A stretch of 64,000 nt of DNA from Chitinophaga sp. CF418. Its GTDB lineage: Bacteria > Bacteroidota > Bacteroidia > Chitinophagales > Chitinophagaceae. The stretch covers positions 62,001-126,000 of the forward strand of contig NZ_FRCN01000011.1 in NCBI RefSeq assembly GCF_900142925.1, read 5' to 3'. Both the position numbers and the translations under genes were made by a program. This document shows, in pieces, positions 1 to 9,702 of this stretch (position 1 is its first letter; each line of letters begins with the position of its first letter). The notes under the pieces are model-generated. The model worked only from the letters and a program-made list of their open reading frames with translations. It searched no databases and had not been told where the DNA came from.

Positions 1-146
1 CGAACATCGCATGAGGAATAATAAGTATTGAATACACGTCTTCCGTGTATACGCTGTTTTTTTCATAACTTTAATACGATTTGTTGTTATAAAATGATGA
101 ATCCAGGCCAGGGTATGCAGGTTTGGCGACATGAAATACCCTGCCA

Positions 147-186
147 TAAAACGCTCCCTGTATTTTCTTTTGCAGGGACGTTTTAT
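147..186 (-). terminator. Hairpin terminator downstream of the FecR gene
   Basis: Arms AAAACGCTCCCTG and CAGGGACGTTTT pair with one bulged base around an 11-12 nt loop, and T-rich sequence follows on both strands. It lies about 130 bp beyond the FecR stop, so it could end the sigma/FecR transcript or serve as a bidirectional terminator with an unseen gene to the left. Confidence 0.5.
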
Positions 187-257
187 TTATGCTACGTGCT
201 GTTTGTCATTTTTAGCATATGATGTCCTGATATTTTGGTACGCTTCCTTAATTCTGT

Positions 258-300
258 GACAAGTCTTTATGACAAGTTTCCATGACAAGTTATATGACAA
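258..300. repeat. Four spaced GACAAG direct repeats
   Basis: GACAAG begins at 258, 271 and 284, and a last copy, GACAAT, begins at 296. The spacings are 13, 13 and 12 bp. The repeats start about 14 bp past the FecR stop codon, in its 3' flank. The function is unknown; replication slippage is a simple explanation. Confidence 0.6.
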
Positions 301-313
301 TCTTCCCCACTTA

Positions 314-1264
314 TTACTGACATCCTTTTCCTTCCAAAGTAATAGTACTACTGTCCGCACTAAAGGTATAGGTCGCATTGTTGATCTTACATAACAGCTC
401 TATCACACGTGAAACCGGCGATTCTTTCTCAAAAGTGGCGGTGATCATGCACTGTTCCAATGACTTGTTGGCAAAAACTATGTTCACATTGTATTTTCGG
501 TTGATAGTCCTGGCAATTTCTTCAAATGACTGATCGTAAAATTCGAGTTGTCCCTTTGTCCAGGAATAGGCCACATCGGCTTTTACAGCTACTAATACCG
601 GTGGCTGCTGGCTCGCATATTTTACCTGTTTATTTGGCGTTAAAAAGGTAACGGTTTTGGTCTTTTTGTCCTCTAACTTTACTTTCCCCTTCGTCACTGT
701 AATGGCGAATGGTTCGTCGGGATATGCTTTTATATTAAAGGCAGTTCCCAGTACCTGTGTCACCATATTGCCCGACTGGATGATGAACGGTTTGTCCGGG
801 TCGCTTGCTACATCAAAATAGGCCTCCCCTGTCAGGCTAAGCCGGCGTTCTCCCATAAATGGAAAATCTGTATAAACCAGCTTCGTAGCCGAGTTGAGCC
901 ACACCCTGCTGCCATCTTTAAGAACAACAAAACGGGGCTGTTGTTGTGCATTATATACCTGACGACCACTGAAAAATACAGATAGTAAGGTGGCAGTGAG
1001 CACCAGGAAGACGGCTGCTACCATCCGGTAAGGCTTTACTTGCATAAATATGCGCTTCCGGCGGCTTTCCTGTGCATTCAGCTCATCGATCCTCGCTTTC
1101 ATCCTGCTTTCCAGCTCATACTCACTTTCTCCTGCCGGCAGCTCTACCACCAGTTCCCTGTCTTCAAAGGAATAATACCACTGTTCGATGAGTTTCCTTT
1201 CTCTCGCTGTCGCGGTGCCATCCAGGTATTTTGCAGTTAAGTCAGTTAGCTGCTCTTTAGTCAT
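314..1264 (-). CDS. FecR-family anti-sigma factor with DUF4974 C-terminus
   Basis: This 316-aa inner-membrane protein should hold the neighbouring ECF sigma factor and release it on a signal from an outer-membrane receptor. Residues 1-75 are the cytoplasmic sigma-binding part. One membrane segment spans about 81-98. The periplasmic FecR domain follows, with the family hallmarks LTGEAYFDVA and VLGTAFNIKAY. The last 75 residues match the DUF4974 pattern seen in Bacteroidota FecR proteins. The gene lies 128 bp downstream of the sigma gene on the same strand. The usual third partner, a SusC-type TonB receptor, is not in the window, so the inducing substrate cannot be inferred. Confidence 0.93.
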   Translation of the reverse strand: MTKEQLTDLTAKYLDGTATARERKLIEQWYYSFEDRELVVELPAGESEYELESRMKARIDELNAQESRRKRIFMQVKPYRMVAAVFLVLTATLLSVFFSGRQVYNAQQQPRFVVLKDGSRVWLNSATKLVYTDFPFMGERRLSLTGEAYFDVASDPDKPFIIQSGNMVTQVLGTAFNIKAYPDEPFAITVTKGKVKLEDKKTKTVTFLTPNKQVKYASQQPPVLVAVKADVAYSWTKGQLEFYDQSFEEIARTINRKYNVNIVFANKSLEQCMITATFEKESPVSRVIELLCKINNATYTFSADSSTITLEGKGCQ

Positions 1265-1392
1265 AATTTGATAGTAAATGCAGATAAAAAAAACTCCGTG
1301 ACCAGATCACAGCAAACTGTATCCAATATAATAGTGTAAGAAAAAGCAGGCTACCCTACCTCATGATAAAAATATTTTTCCCGGAGAACGAT

Positions 1393-1941
1393 TCAGAACA
1401 ATAATAACATCAGCATATGCTTAAACTGGACCCTTAACTGGCGGAGCGCCCGGGTCATGTGCTTTTCCACGGCTTTGGTGGAGATATTCAGTTTTTCGGA
1501 GATCGTTTTGTTGGCAAGGCCCTCTTCCCGGCTATAGCGGTATACCAGCCGGCATTTTTCAGGCAGGCGATCTATTTCCCGCCGGATCTCTTCTTCCAGC
1601 AGGCGTGTATCGGCAGTACTCTGTTCTGCTGCCAGAACATGCAGCTCTTCCAGGGAACCTGTGTTCCTGGCCGGCTGGGCAAAATAATGGAAAATGGAAT
1701 ATTTGGTGGCAGTAGCCAGGTAAGTATACAGATGTTTGATCTCAGATCTTTCGCGGGAAGCCCATAGGCTCGCGAAGATCTCCTGTACTATATCTTCAGC
1801 AGCGTTGCTGTCTCTCAGGTGGTACAAGGATAAAGCGTATAATTTACGCCAATAACGACGGTAAATCTCGTCAAAGGCCTTCCCGTCAGAAAGCCTGACC
1901 TTGTCCATTAATTCATTGTCCTCCAATATGCTGTACGACAT
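1393..1941 (-). CDS. ECF RNA polymerase sigma-70 factor
   Basis: This 182-aa protein directs RNA polymerase to a small regulon. Region 2 (about 22-88) contains the typical AAEDIVQEIFASLW stretch, and region 4 (about 120-172) is a helix-turn-helix with ISTKAVEKHMTRALRQL. The length and the link to FecR fit the FecI-like ECF group that is abundant in Bacteroidota. The start is an ATG 167 bp from the end of the adhesin operon. A strong terminator at 2067-2103 separates the two, so the sigma gene is probably transcribed on its own with the FecR gene. Whether it controls the adjacent surface operon is unknown. Confidence 0.93.
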   Translation of the reverse strand: MSYSILEDNELMDKVRLSDGKAFDEIYRRYWRKLYALSLYHLRDSNAAEDIVQEIFASLWASRERSEIKHLYTYLATATKYSIFHYFAQPARNTGSLEELHVLAAEQSTADTRLLEEEIRREIDRLPEKCRLVYRYSREEGLANKTISEKLNISTKAVEKHMTRALRQLRVQFKHMLMLLLF

Positions 1942-2066
1942 ATGCGCCTATAAAGTGCCTTAAGGTAGCAATAATAATCTTTAATTCCAACCCTTCATTT
2001 TTTTAGAGGGCGGCGCAAAGGTGCAGTATTTTTTGGGAATACCTTCAAAGAATTAGTACCAGACAT

Positions 2067-2103
2067 AAAAAAGGGGGCTCTTTGTTCTCTGAGCCCCCTT
2101 TTC
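2067..2103 (-). terminator. Rho-independent terminator of the surface operon
   Basis: A perfect 12-bp stem, AAAAGGGGGCTC with GAGCCCCCTTTT, has a 10-nt loop and a T run on the minus strand. It starts 6 bp beyond the stop codon of the 1828-aa adhesin gene and isolates that operon from the ECF sigma gene. Confidence 0.85.
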
Positions 2104-2108
2104 CCGGT

Positions 2109-5100
2109 TTATAATTTTAATAATTTCTTCACCTGGTATTCATCCCCGACCTGCACTCCTATCAGGTAAATGCCCTGTTGCAGGCGTTCCGCATCAAAAG
2201 ATAACTGGTAAGTATCCGATCCTGATGACTGCTTCATATCAACGATCTGACCATTGTTAAAGCTGATCACCCTTACATTGACCGCCGCCTGTTTAGTGAG
2301 GCGGATATCTACTTTATATTGTGTGGAAGCCGGATTTGGAGATACGATGATCTCTTTTATCAGCTTCTCCCTGTATCCAAGCAGGCTGTCGATATTGCCC
2401 TGTTCATCACGCGGCAATATGGTAATGCTCTTTTGTATGGATGAAGCACATTCACCAAGTCTTGCCAGCAAGCCAATATCGTAGGTGCCCGGCTTATCGA
2501 AGATGAGCAGACGGATGCTGCCATCGGCATTACTTCCTGCGTCGCGGCCTGCTATTGGCAATGTCCATTCCAGACGGGATGGCTTGGGACGGGATACATC
2601 CATGATCACCACTGTGTCGCCCACGGCATTGTAGCTGGACACCAGGAACTCCGTGGTCAATGCTTCCAGGGATGTTTGCAGCGAGAACGCAGCTTTCGCA
2701 AAGCAGCCTACTTCATTGGTCACAGTCAGGGTGTAATTACCGCCCTCTCCTATTGTTACCTGTTGCGTGGTAGCATTGAAACCGGCATCAGACTGCCACA
2801 GGTATTGTTTACCCGGATTACCGGCGCTCAGGTGCAATTGTTGACCTACACACAGTACCGTATCACGGAAGCCCAGGTCGATCTTTATTTCTTCCGGCTG
2901 AATGATCACCGTCTGATCTGTCAGTTCACAACCATGCGCATCTGTCATCGTCACACTGTAAATACCTCCTTCCAGTTTGTCTATGCGGGGCATTATGGCG
3001 CCGTTAGACCAATTATAACTATATGGCAGTGTTCCTCCATTCATAGCAACAGCAATGCTGGCATCTGCGGAATAACTACATACTGGTTGCTTCACTTCCT
3101 TACTGAACGTCAGCAGGGTAGGTTGTGATATGCGTTCAGATATATTCGCCTTACAACCATGCGCGTCTGTTGCAAGTAAGAGGTAATCGCCTGCCGGCAG
3201 GTGTTCAAACACAGGACCGGACTGCGCAGGCAGATTATTGAGGGAGAAACTGTAAGCAGCGGTTCCACCAGCAGCAGCTACTTCAATACGGCCTTCTGAA
3301 CGGCCAAAACATTGTACATCATCCTTTGTAACCAACGATAAGGTAAACAACTCCGGCTGCACAAGGTCTGTTGAGAAAGACACATTACAAGCATTGGCAT
3401 CGGTCACTTTCATTGCATAATGTCCGTGCGCCAAGCCCGTAAAGGCAGGTAATGTCTGCACACTGCTGTTTAATTGATAACTATAAGGTAGTGTACCACC
3501 AGTCGCCACCAATTCAATCTTACCATTAGTTTCACCATAACAACCAGGCGCCTGCTGTGCGCTTATACGTGCCGCCAGGGCATCCGGCTGACTGATAGTT
3601 ACCGGTAACTGGCTGATACAGGCATTCCTGTCTCTTACATAACCAGTGTAGTTGCCAGCGCCTAACTGATCAAATACACCAGTAGATTGATAATTTACAC
3701 CATCAATAGACCATTCATAAGTACCCACACCTCCTCTCGCTGTAAGCGTCAGTGCACCATTCTTCTCACCAAAACATTTTACCAGCTTCTTGTCCGTCAG
3801 CACCGGCTCCAGCAGTGCAGGCTCAGTGATACCGCTGCTGATCACGATATGACAGCTGTAAGGAACATCGCGTACATGCACTGTATAAGCACCTGCTTTA
3901 AGGCCTGTAAACACCGGGGATGACTGGAAAATGGTACCATCCAGGGAATATTCATAATTGCTGTTGCCACCTGTCACACCAGATACTGTCAGACTACCAT
4001 TAGTGCCGTTCTTACAGGACACCGCAGAGGGTGTAACAACACCTCTGATAGTAACAGGACCATAAGGCGACAATACCCTGGTAATGATACAGCCATTGGC
4101 ATCTTTTATATACACGGTATAATCGCCGTTCAACAACTGATCAAAAGTAGTGGCTGAAGTATAATTTAAGTCATCGAGGCTATATGCATATGGCGTCAAA
4201 CCTCCATTTGTAGCCCTTATTACAATAGAACCCTTATCATCGCAGCTGGCCGGAGGATTGGATACCAGGTCCACTGACAATGGCGCATAAAGATCTACTA
4301 TAGGTAAAGAGAAAGACTGCTCACAGCCATTCTGATCTTTCACTATCAGTGGATAATTACCTGCTGGCAGACCTGACCAGTTGCTTTCAGACTGATAACC
4401 GGCATTGTTGAAGTTGTAGGCATATGTACCCGCACCACCTTTCGCAATAAGACTGATAGCGCCTGTAGATGCACCGGCACAAAGCACATCTGTTTTAGTG
4501 GTGATGTCGATATCCATTTTACTGAATTCAGTAACTGTTTCCTGGATGGTGGTGGTACAACCATGACCATCTTTTACAGTGAGGTTGTAAACACCTGCTC
4601 TCAGGTTCTCAAACAAACCCGTAGCCTGGAATCCACCGCTATTGATAGCATAGGTGTAAGGTACTGTTCCGCCTGTAGCCTTTACTGTAATGCTGCCATT
4701 ATTGCCGCCAAAGCAGCTCACTTTGCCAATACTGGTAGCTGATAACAACAGTGCAGAAGGTTCTTCCGTCAACCATGATTTGGACAACTGGCAACCATTA
4801 CCGTCTTTCACAGTAATGGTCCTGTTACCGGCTGTAAGAGCTGTTATAACTGGTGAAGTACCAAATACGGCGCCATCCACAGAATAGGTATAAGTATTCG
4901 TACCACCGCTGGCTGTGATCCTGAGTTCACCGGTAGCACCAGCATTACACAATGCATCAGATCCGGTCATGGTAAAATCAACAGCAGATAATTGTGATAC
5001 CACTGCTGTTTCCTGTCCCCGGCAACCTTTCTGGTCCTTGATGTAGATGGTATAGTTATTCGCAGGCAGATTATCAAACTGTGGCGAAGTACCAAACGCG

Positions 5101-7595
5101 ATATTGTCGATAGCGAAGGTATATCCGCCATTGCCACCTGTTACATTATTCACGCGTACACTACCATTGGATTGTCCGAAGCAGCGTGCGTCTGTAGCTA
5201 CCGCCTGTGCATCGATCTGTGTCGGTTGTGTTACCGTCACGTTAATAGTAGTAGTACAATTGTTATCATCTTTTGCAGTGATGGTATAAGTGCCGGCAGT
5301 TAAACCAGTAAAGGTACCGGCAGTAGCTACCAAAGGCGCAGTATTGATATAATAACGGATGGTACCTGTTCCTCCGGTTGCGATTACCCTGACCTGACCA
5401 TCTGTATATCCGTAACAGCTTACCGGTGTAACTACATCCTGCTGCAATGTGAGCTGGGCCGGAGTATTAACTTTTACACCTGATACGCTGTTCTCACAAC
5501 CTTTCGCATCTTTCACAGCGATAGTATATGTGTCTGCGCCTACCGTGAATTTTGTAACACTTTGCCATGCACCGCCATCAATGTTAAATGTATAAGGAGC
5601 AGTGCCATTCAAACCGCTAACGTTAATAATACCCGTAGGCGTATTATAGCAGGCCACATCTGTGACTGTTGTGCTGACAGCTACTTTCAGTGCCGGCTGA
5701 CTAACAGTAACAGGCGTTGCGTTTACCGTACAACCTTTGCTATCATCTACACGCATGGTATAGGTACCTGCCGCAACAGTAAACACATTAGTTGTCTGTG
5801 GCAGTGCATTGTTGATATAATAAGTATAAGCACCATTACCGCCTGATGCAGTTACCGTAATAGTTCCGTTGTTCATATCGCGGCATATTGCATCTGTTGC
5901 AGTGACTTTGGTGATCGTCATTGCTGGCGGAGCAGACACCGTTGCCGGTTTGTTTAACTCAACACCATTCGCATCACGTACCCATACAGTATATGTACCA
6001 CCGCTCAGGAAGCTGAACACCGGTGCACTTGCGCGATAAGCATCACTGTTTAGTTTATAAGAATAAGGCGGCGCTCCTCCTGTCACAGTTACCCTGATCA
6101 CACCGTCTGCTACATCAGAACAGGAAGCAGCTGTAGTTGTCATAGTAAAATCAAGCGCCTGCAAAGTAATATTCAGCGGAGTAGCTGAAATACATCCTGC
6201 ATTATCTTTCGAATAAAAACGATAGGTACCAGCTCCCAGCCCGGCAAAAGTAGCGCCGGTCTGCCAGTTAGTACCATCTTTTGAATACATATAAGGCGCA
6301 CCACTACCACCACCCGCAACGAGTGTTACACTACCATTTGCGGCACCGCCTGAAGGCGCTACAATAGCGCCATTGCTGACTGTAACTGCCGCTAACATGG
6401 TCACTGTTTTATTTACGCTACAGGCATTCGCATCTGTCACCACAGCGGTATATGCAGTACCCGGCGTCAATCCTGTAAACAGGTTGTCGGCCGGATTCAC
6501 TATACTGCCAATACTGAACTGATAAGGCGCCTTACCTCCTGATGCGCTCAACGTCACTGCCGGCGCGCCATTATAACATGAAATACTCGTAACAGGAATG
6601 ATCTGCAGAGCAGGATCTATCACTATTTGACTGGGACTTTTCCAGACGCACGCCGAACTCTCCGTAGAACCAGCAAATTCAACCGCTGCGGCGTCATACC
6701 GTCCCGGAGGTACTGCTACATCAACATTCGCTTTATCTATCAACACATTTGTAACGGTTACTCCATTGTCCAGTTTAATATAAAACGCCGGACTACCAGT
6801 AAACACAGCACCTGAAGGTGTACGGATATCTGTAAAGTGAATGAACCCATTTTGTCCGTAACATTTAGGTGCTTCTGCACTTACGCTACCCGGTTTTGGC
6901 AAATCCTTCTCATAGGCGATAGGAGTTGAAGCTGGCACATCTACTGTAAAGCCATTATATGTGGCTACTGCAGAGAAATTAAAGTTAGTCCTGATAGGAT
7001 TTACACCTCTTGCTGTCATAAAAGCTGCCACTTCATCATACTTCACTTCCAGGGACTTTCCTCCCGTCCTGTATAATACTTTACTTCCACCATCAGGCTG
7101 TATATACCAGTCAACGGAGGAGGGTGTTTCCGGTAAGCTTAACGTAACTTTTTCCGACTGACAATAGAGTACTTTTGAATTATCAGAAGATATTACCACC
7201 TTAAAAGATGAATAAGCGGCCGACATGGTAGAGCTAAGCCTCGGACAACTTACCGCTTCAATGGAATAGGAGGCGCTGCCACCACCGAAACCATCCTCTA
7301 TAAAGTTTGGAGAGTTTCCAGTATGTCCACCCAAATTGATCTCTGTGGGCTTTGATATGGAATAAATATTATACTCCTCACCCTCCCAGAATCCATCACT
7401 TCCTCCCCAGTTCTTACTATATGCTGGGAAGACACTTCCTATTACGATAAAACCGCTGATATTGTTATTTGCGCAGCCCCCTGGCATGGAAACACTTGCG
7501 CTATACCAGATCTTATAAATAGTTGTCTGTGCAAAGACAAAAGCCGGCAGCAGGAACAAACCAATGAATACTATAAATACTTTATGCTTTAACAT
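2109..7595 (-). CDS. SprB-repeat surface adhesin with T9SS sorting domain
   Basis: This 1828-aa exported protein has a signal peptide at 1-22 ending AFVFA before Gln. From about residue 235 to 1560 it consists of roughly 16 tandem units of about 75-85 residues. Each has a conserved Cys near its start, a GG(T)xPYxYxI core, a FxxLxAGxYt segment and a closing KDxxGC. These are SprB-type immunoglobulin-like repeats, as in the gliding adhesin SprB. The last 80 residues carry SPNPAS and end KKLLKL, a type A T9SS sorting domain that directs export through the type IX system and surface attachment. It is the last gene of a five-gene operon, 10 bp after its predecessor. The ligand is unknown; a gliding role is possible but not shown. 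Confidence 0.88.
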   Translation of the reverse strand: MLKHKVFIVFIGLFLLPAFVFAQTTIYKIWYSASVSMPGGCANNNISGFIVIGSVFPAYSKNWGGSDGFWEGEEYNIYSISKPTEINLGGHTGNSPNFIEDGFGGGSASYSIEAVSCPRLSSTMSAAYSSFKVVISSDNSKVLYCQSEKVTLSLPETPSSVDWYIQPDGGSKVLYRTGGKSLEVKYDEVAAFMTARGVNPIRTNFNFSAVATYNGFTVDVPASTPIAYEKDLPKPGSVSAEAPKCYGQNGFIHFTDIRTPSGAVFTGSPAFYIKLDNGVTVTNVLIDKANVDVAVPPGRYDAAAVEFAGSTESSACVWKSPSQIVIDPALQIIPVTSISCYNGAPAVTLSASGGKAPYQFSIGSIVNPADNLFTGLTPGTAYTAVVTDANACSVNKTVTMLAAVTVSNGAIVAPSGGAANGSVTLVAGGGSGAPYMYSKDGTNWQTGATFAGLGAGTYRFYSKDNAGCISATPLNITLQALDFTMTTTAASCSDVADGVIRVTVTGGAPPYSYKLNSDAYRASAPVFSFLSGGTYTVWVRDANGVELNKPATVSAPPAMTITKVTATDAICRDMNNGTITVTASGGNGAYTYYINNALPQTTNVFTVAAGTYTMRVDDSKGCTVNATPVTVSQPALKVAVSTTVTDVACYNTPTGIINVSGLNGTAPYTFNIDGGAWQSVTKFTVGADTYTIAVKDAKGCENSVSGVKVNTPAQLTLQQDVVTPVSCYGYTDGQVRVIATGGTGTIRYYINTAPLVATAGTFTGLTAGTYTITAKDDNNCTTTINVTVTQPTQIDAQAVATDARCFGQSNGSVRVNNVTGGNGGYTFAIDNIAFGTSPQFDNLPANNYTIYIKDQKGCRGQETAVVSQLSAVDFTMTGSDALCNAGATGELRITASGGTNTYTYSVDGAVFGTSPVITALTAGNRTITVKDGNGCQLSKSWLTEEPSALLLSATSIGKVSCFGGNNGSITVKATGGTVPYTYAINSGGFQATGLFENLRAGVYNLTVKDGHGCTTTIQETVTEFSKMDIDITTKTDVLCAGASTGAISLIAKGGAGTYAYNFNNAGYQSESNWSGLPAGNYPLIVKDQNGCEQSFSLPIVDLYAPLSVDLVSNPPASCDDKGSIVIRATNGGLTPYAYSLDDLNYTSATTFDQLLNGDYTVYIKDANGCIITRVLSPYGPVTIRGVVTPSAVSCKNGTNGSLTVSGVTGGNSNYEYSLDGTIFQSSPVFTGLKAGAYTVHVRDVPYSCHIVISSGITEPALLEPVLTDKKLVKCFGEKNGALTLTARGGVGTYEWSIDGVNYQSTGVFDQLGAGNYTGYVRDRNACISQLPVTISQPDALAARISAQQAPGCYGETNGKIELVATGGTLPYSYQLNSSVQTLPAFTGLAHGHYAMKVTDANACNVSFSTDLVQPELFTLSLVTKDDVQCFGRSEGRIEVAAAGGTAAYSFSLNNLPAQSGPVFEHLPAGDYLLLATDAHGCKANISERISQPTLLTFSKEVKQPVCSYSADASIAVAMNGGTLPYSYNWSNGAIMPRIDKLEGGIYSVTMTDAHGCELTDQTVIIQPEEIKIDLGFRDTVLCVGQQLHLSAGNPGKQYLWQSDAGFNATTQQVTIGEGGNYTLTVTNEVGCFAKAAFSLQTSLEALTTEFLVSSYNAVGDTVVIMDVSRPKPSRLEWTLPIAGRDAGSNADGSIRLLIFDKPGTYDIGLLARLGECASSIQKSITILPRDEQGNIDSLLGYREKLIKEIIVSPNPASTQYKVDIRLTKQAAVNVRVISFNNGQIVDMKQSSGSDTYQLSFDAERLQQGIYLIGVQVGDEYQVKKLLKL

Positions 7596-7605
7596 AAATA
7601 ACGAA

Positions 7606-9687
7606 CTAATAATTAACTGTTATTTCTTCCGTAAATAAGGATGCACCATCGCTCTGACGTTGCAACTTTACCTTATAACGATATACTGTATTAACCAACA
7701 GGTCTGTATCAATAAACTCCTGTACATTCCCATCCAACGTTTTGAATAAACGCATCGGGCCTCCCTCGGCAGAACGATATACCCAGATGCGGGTAGTGCC
7801 TTCCGCTCTTTTCCACTTCAGCTGGATATGCTTGTTATCACGATCAATCATCGCTTTCAGCGTCTTATCACCCTCCAATGTTCCCATATCAAGACGTTGC
7901 AGCGCAAGTGTTTTAGACATCCCCTTCAGGCCACTGTCATCAATTGCTGCAATGACATAATTATATTTCACACCTTTTTTTGCGGAAGTATCTGTGTATT
8001 GGCGAATGCTGTCTGCATTTTTAAAGACAGCTATTTCCTGCCATGCAGTGTCCACAGCACGCATCACCTTATGCAATACCACATCTTCACTGGTGCTGGG
8101 CTGCCATTGCAGAAAAACACCCTGCTGATCTGTATGCGCATCTGTAAATACAGGCGGCACAGGCGGTACTACATCAGGTCTTTTCAACTTTAATACCGCG
8201 GAAAACTCAGATGGATTATAATGCCCGTCAAGCGCCACGAGCTTGTAATAGACGTATTTGGTCAGCGTCTTCACAGTGATCGTATCTGTAAATGCATTTG
8301 TTTTCACAGGCGCTCTTGTTACCTGTACAAACTCTTCATCCGGTCCATTCGCCCTGAAAACACGGTAACCATACATATCTTCTTCCGTATTCGCTTTCCA
8401 TTTCAATGATACAATACCTGAATCGCTGATCAGACCCGATAAGCTATCTGGCGCTGCCGGCGGCACACTGTCAAGCAGTTGTACGAATTGTGCGAAAGAC
8501 ACTGTTGAGCGTCCGTCCGCAGTATAGGCCCTTATCCGGTAGTAGTTGGAGCGCAAAGGCTGATTATCCATGAACACACTGTCCTTATCAGACAATAGCT
8601 GTTTATTGATCTTCGTGTATGTTTTTTTCAGCGCGCTGCTACGTTCAATATCAAAACCTTTCAGTTTTACAGGAGCAGGAGGCATCGTCCATTTGATCAG
8701 CACACCTGTGTTCATGATAGCTGTTCCGGTAATAGAAGGATGGGCATTCATCTCTTCCATCACTGTAGTGTGAATGGTATCAGACGCTGCACCTATCTGG
8801 CCAAAGGGAGTGATACCACGCACCCGGTATACCTTCGGCTCACCGGGTTTAGGTACAGTATCGATATAGAACATCCGCTGCTGTGGTTCTTTATTCTCTG
8901 CTTTATCTGTATTGATAATTGGTTCTTTTGTAACAGCACGGAAAGTCTTTCCATTATCGTCTGACCGTTCTAATACAAATGCATTATACAGGTTACTGAA
9001 CAGCACTTTATCCCAGCTTAACATCACTGCCTTTGTTGTTTTTTCAGCACGCAGATCACGGGGAGCAGGCAATGGCCGTTTGTCGGCAGCGCCGGTATAT
9101 ACATAGCCTGTATCGCCTGTAATACCAGATATGAAAATGCGATATAGATATTTCTCATTCTTCCGGGTATCCTTATCTACAAAAGCCAGCGCGGAGGCTT
9201 TCGCCACCAGCCAGGACTGATCTGCTGCAAATAATGCGAAGCTATACCGGTTTTCCTGCTCAGTAGATTTCTGATAGAGCGCCATTACATTATTGCCCGC
9301 AGCACCCGAAGCATTGATACTGAAATCCTTTCCGTACAAGGCCTGTGCGGCAATAGCTCCCCAACGCTCGTCTGCATTGACCACTTTCTCCCATTGAGGC
9401 AGGGCAAGTGGTTTTAAGGGCTGAGTCGTTAGTACCTTCTCTTCCGGCTGGGGCAACATTTTACCATCTCTTAAGATGGTATAGCGCTTCACCATATACC
9501 CCTGCACATTGGCATTCCGCCAATAATCAGTATTTACCGGCGCCCAACGCAGCATGATCGAATCTTCTGCCGGAGACGCCATCACGGCGATCTTCACAGA
9601 AGACTTCTGCTGCGCTGTTGCCTGCATGGACCAAAAGCCGATGCAAACAACAACGATCCCTTTACACATATTCCTGACTGCTTTCAT
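7606..9687 (-). CDS. Exported fibronectin type III repeat protein
   Basis: This 693-aa protein has a signal peptide (about 1-25, ATA before Gln). From about residue 205 on it has four to five fibronectin type III-like modules, recognisable by the xVxLxWxx and YRVRAY/YKLVALD strand patterns and by Pro-rich linkers such as VVPPVPP. Residues 30-200 form an N-terminal region I do not recognise. No catalytic motif is visible. It lies fourth in the operon, 15 bp after the 1472-aa gene and 10 bp before the SprB-repeat gene, which suggests a scaffold or adaptor for the same surface structure. The C-terminus ends in beta-strand sequence with no clear T9SS sorting domain, so it may be periplasmic or bound to the outer membrane by a partner. 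Confidence 0.8.
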   Translation of the reverse strand: MKAVRNMCKGIVVVCIGFWSMQATAQQKSSVKIAVMASPAEDSIMLRWAPVNTDYWRNANVQGYMVKRYTILRDGKMLPQPEEKVLTTQPLKPLALPQWEKVVNADERWGAIAAQALYGKDFSINASGAAGNNVMALYQKSTEQENRYSFALFAADQSWLVAKASALAFVDKDTRKNEKYLYRIFISGITGDTGYVYTGAADKRPLPAPRDLRAEKTTKAVMLSWDKVLFSNLYNAFVLERSDDNGKTFRAVTKEPIINTDKAENKEPQQRMFYIDTVPKPGEPKVYRVRGITPFGQIGAASDTIHTTVMEEMNAHPSITGTAIMNTGVLIKWTMPPAPVKLKGFDIERSSALKKTYTKINKQLLSDKDSVFMDNQPLRSNYYRIRAYTADGRSTVSFAQFVQLLDSVPPAAPDSLSGLISDSGIVSLKWKANTEEDMYGYRVFRANGPDEEFVQVTRAPVKTNAFTDTITVKTLTKYVYYKLVALDGHYNPSEFSAVLKLKRPDVVPPVPPVFTDAHTDQQGVFLQWQPSTSEDVVLHKVMRAVDTAWQEIAVFKNADSIRQYTDTSAKKGVKYNYVIAAIDDSGLKGMSKTLALQRLDMGTLEGDKTLKAMIDRDNKHIQLKWKRAEGTTRIWVYRSAEGGPMRLFKTLDGNVQEFIDTDLLVNTVYRYKVKLQRQSDGASLFTEEITVNY

Positions 9688-9702
9688 AAAATACTTCTCT
9701 AT

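Larger units (their letters stand above)
1..313. other. Gene-free stretch at the window edge
   Basis: No convincing coding region was seen here; the short open frames lack family motifs and overlap the end of the FecR gene. It holds a terminator-like hairpin at 147-186 and four spaced copies of a GACAAG word at 258-300, both listed separately. In this phylum a TonB-dependent receptor gene often follows a sigma/FecR pair. If one exists here it lies to the left of the window. Confidence 0.6.

Noticed and set aside
28..378. Short open frames on both strands at the left edge
   Set aside because: They cross the terminator hairpin and the end of the FecR gene, have no motifs and show composition typical of chance frames.
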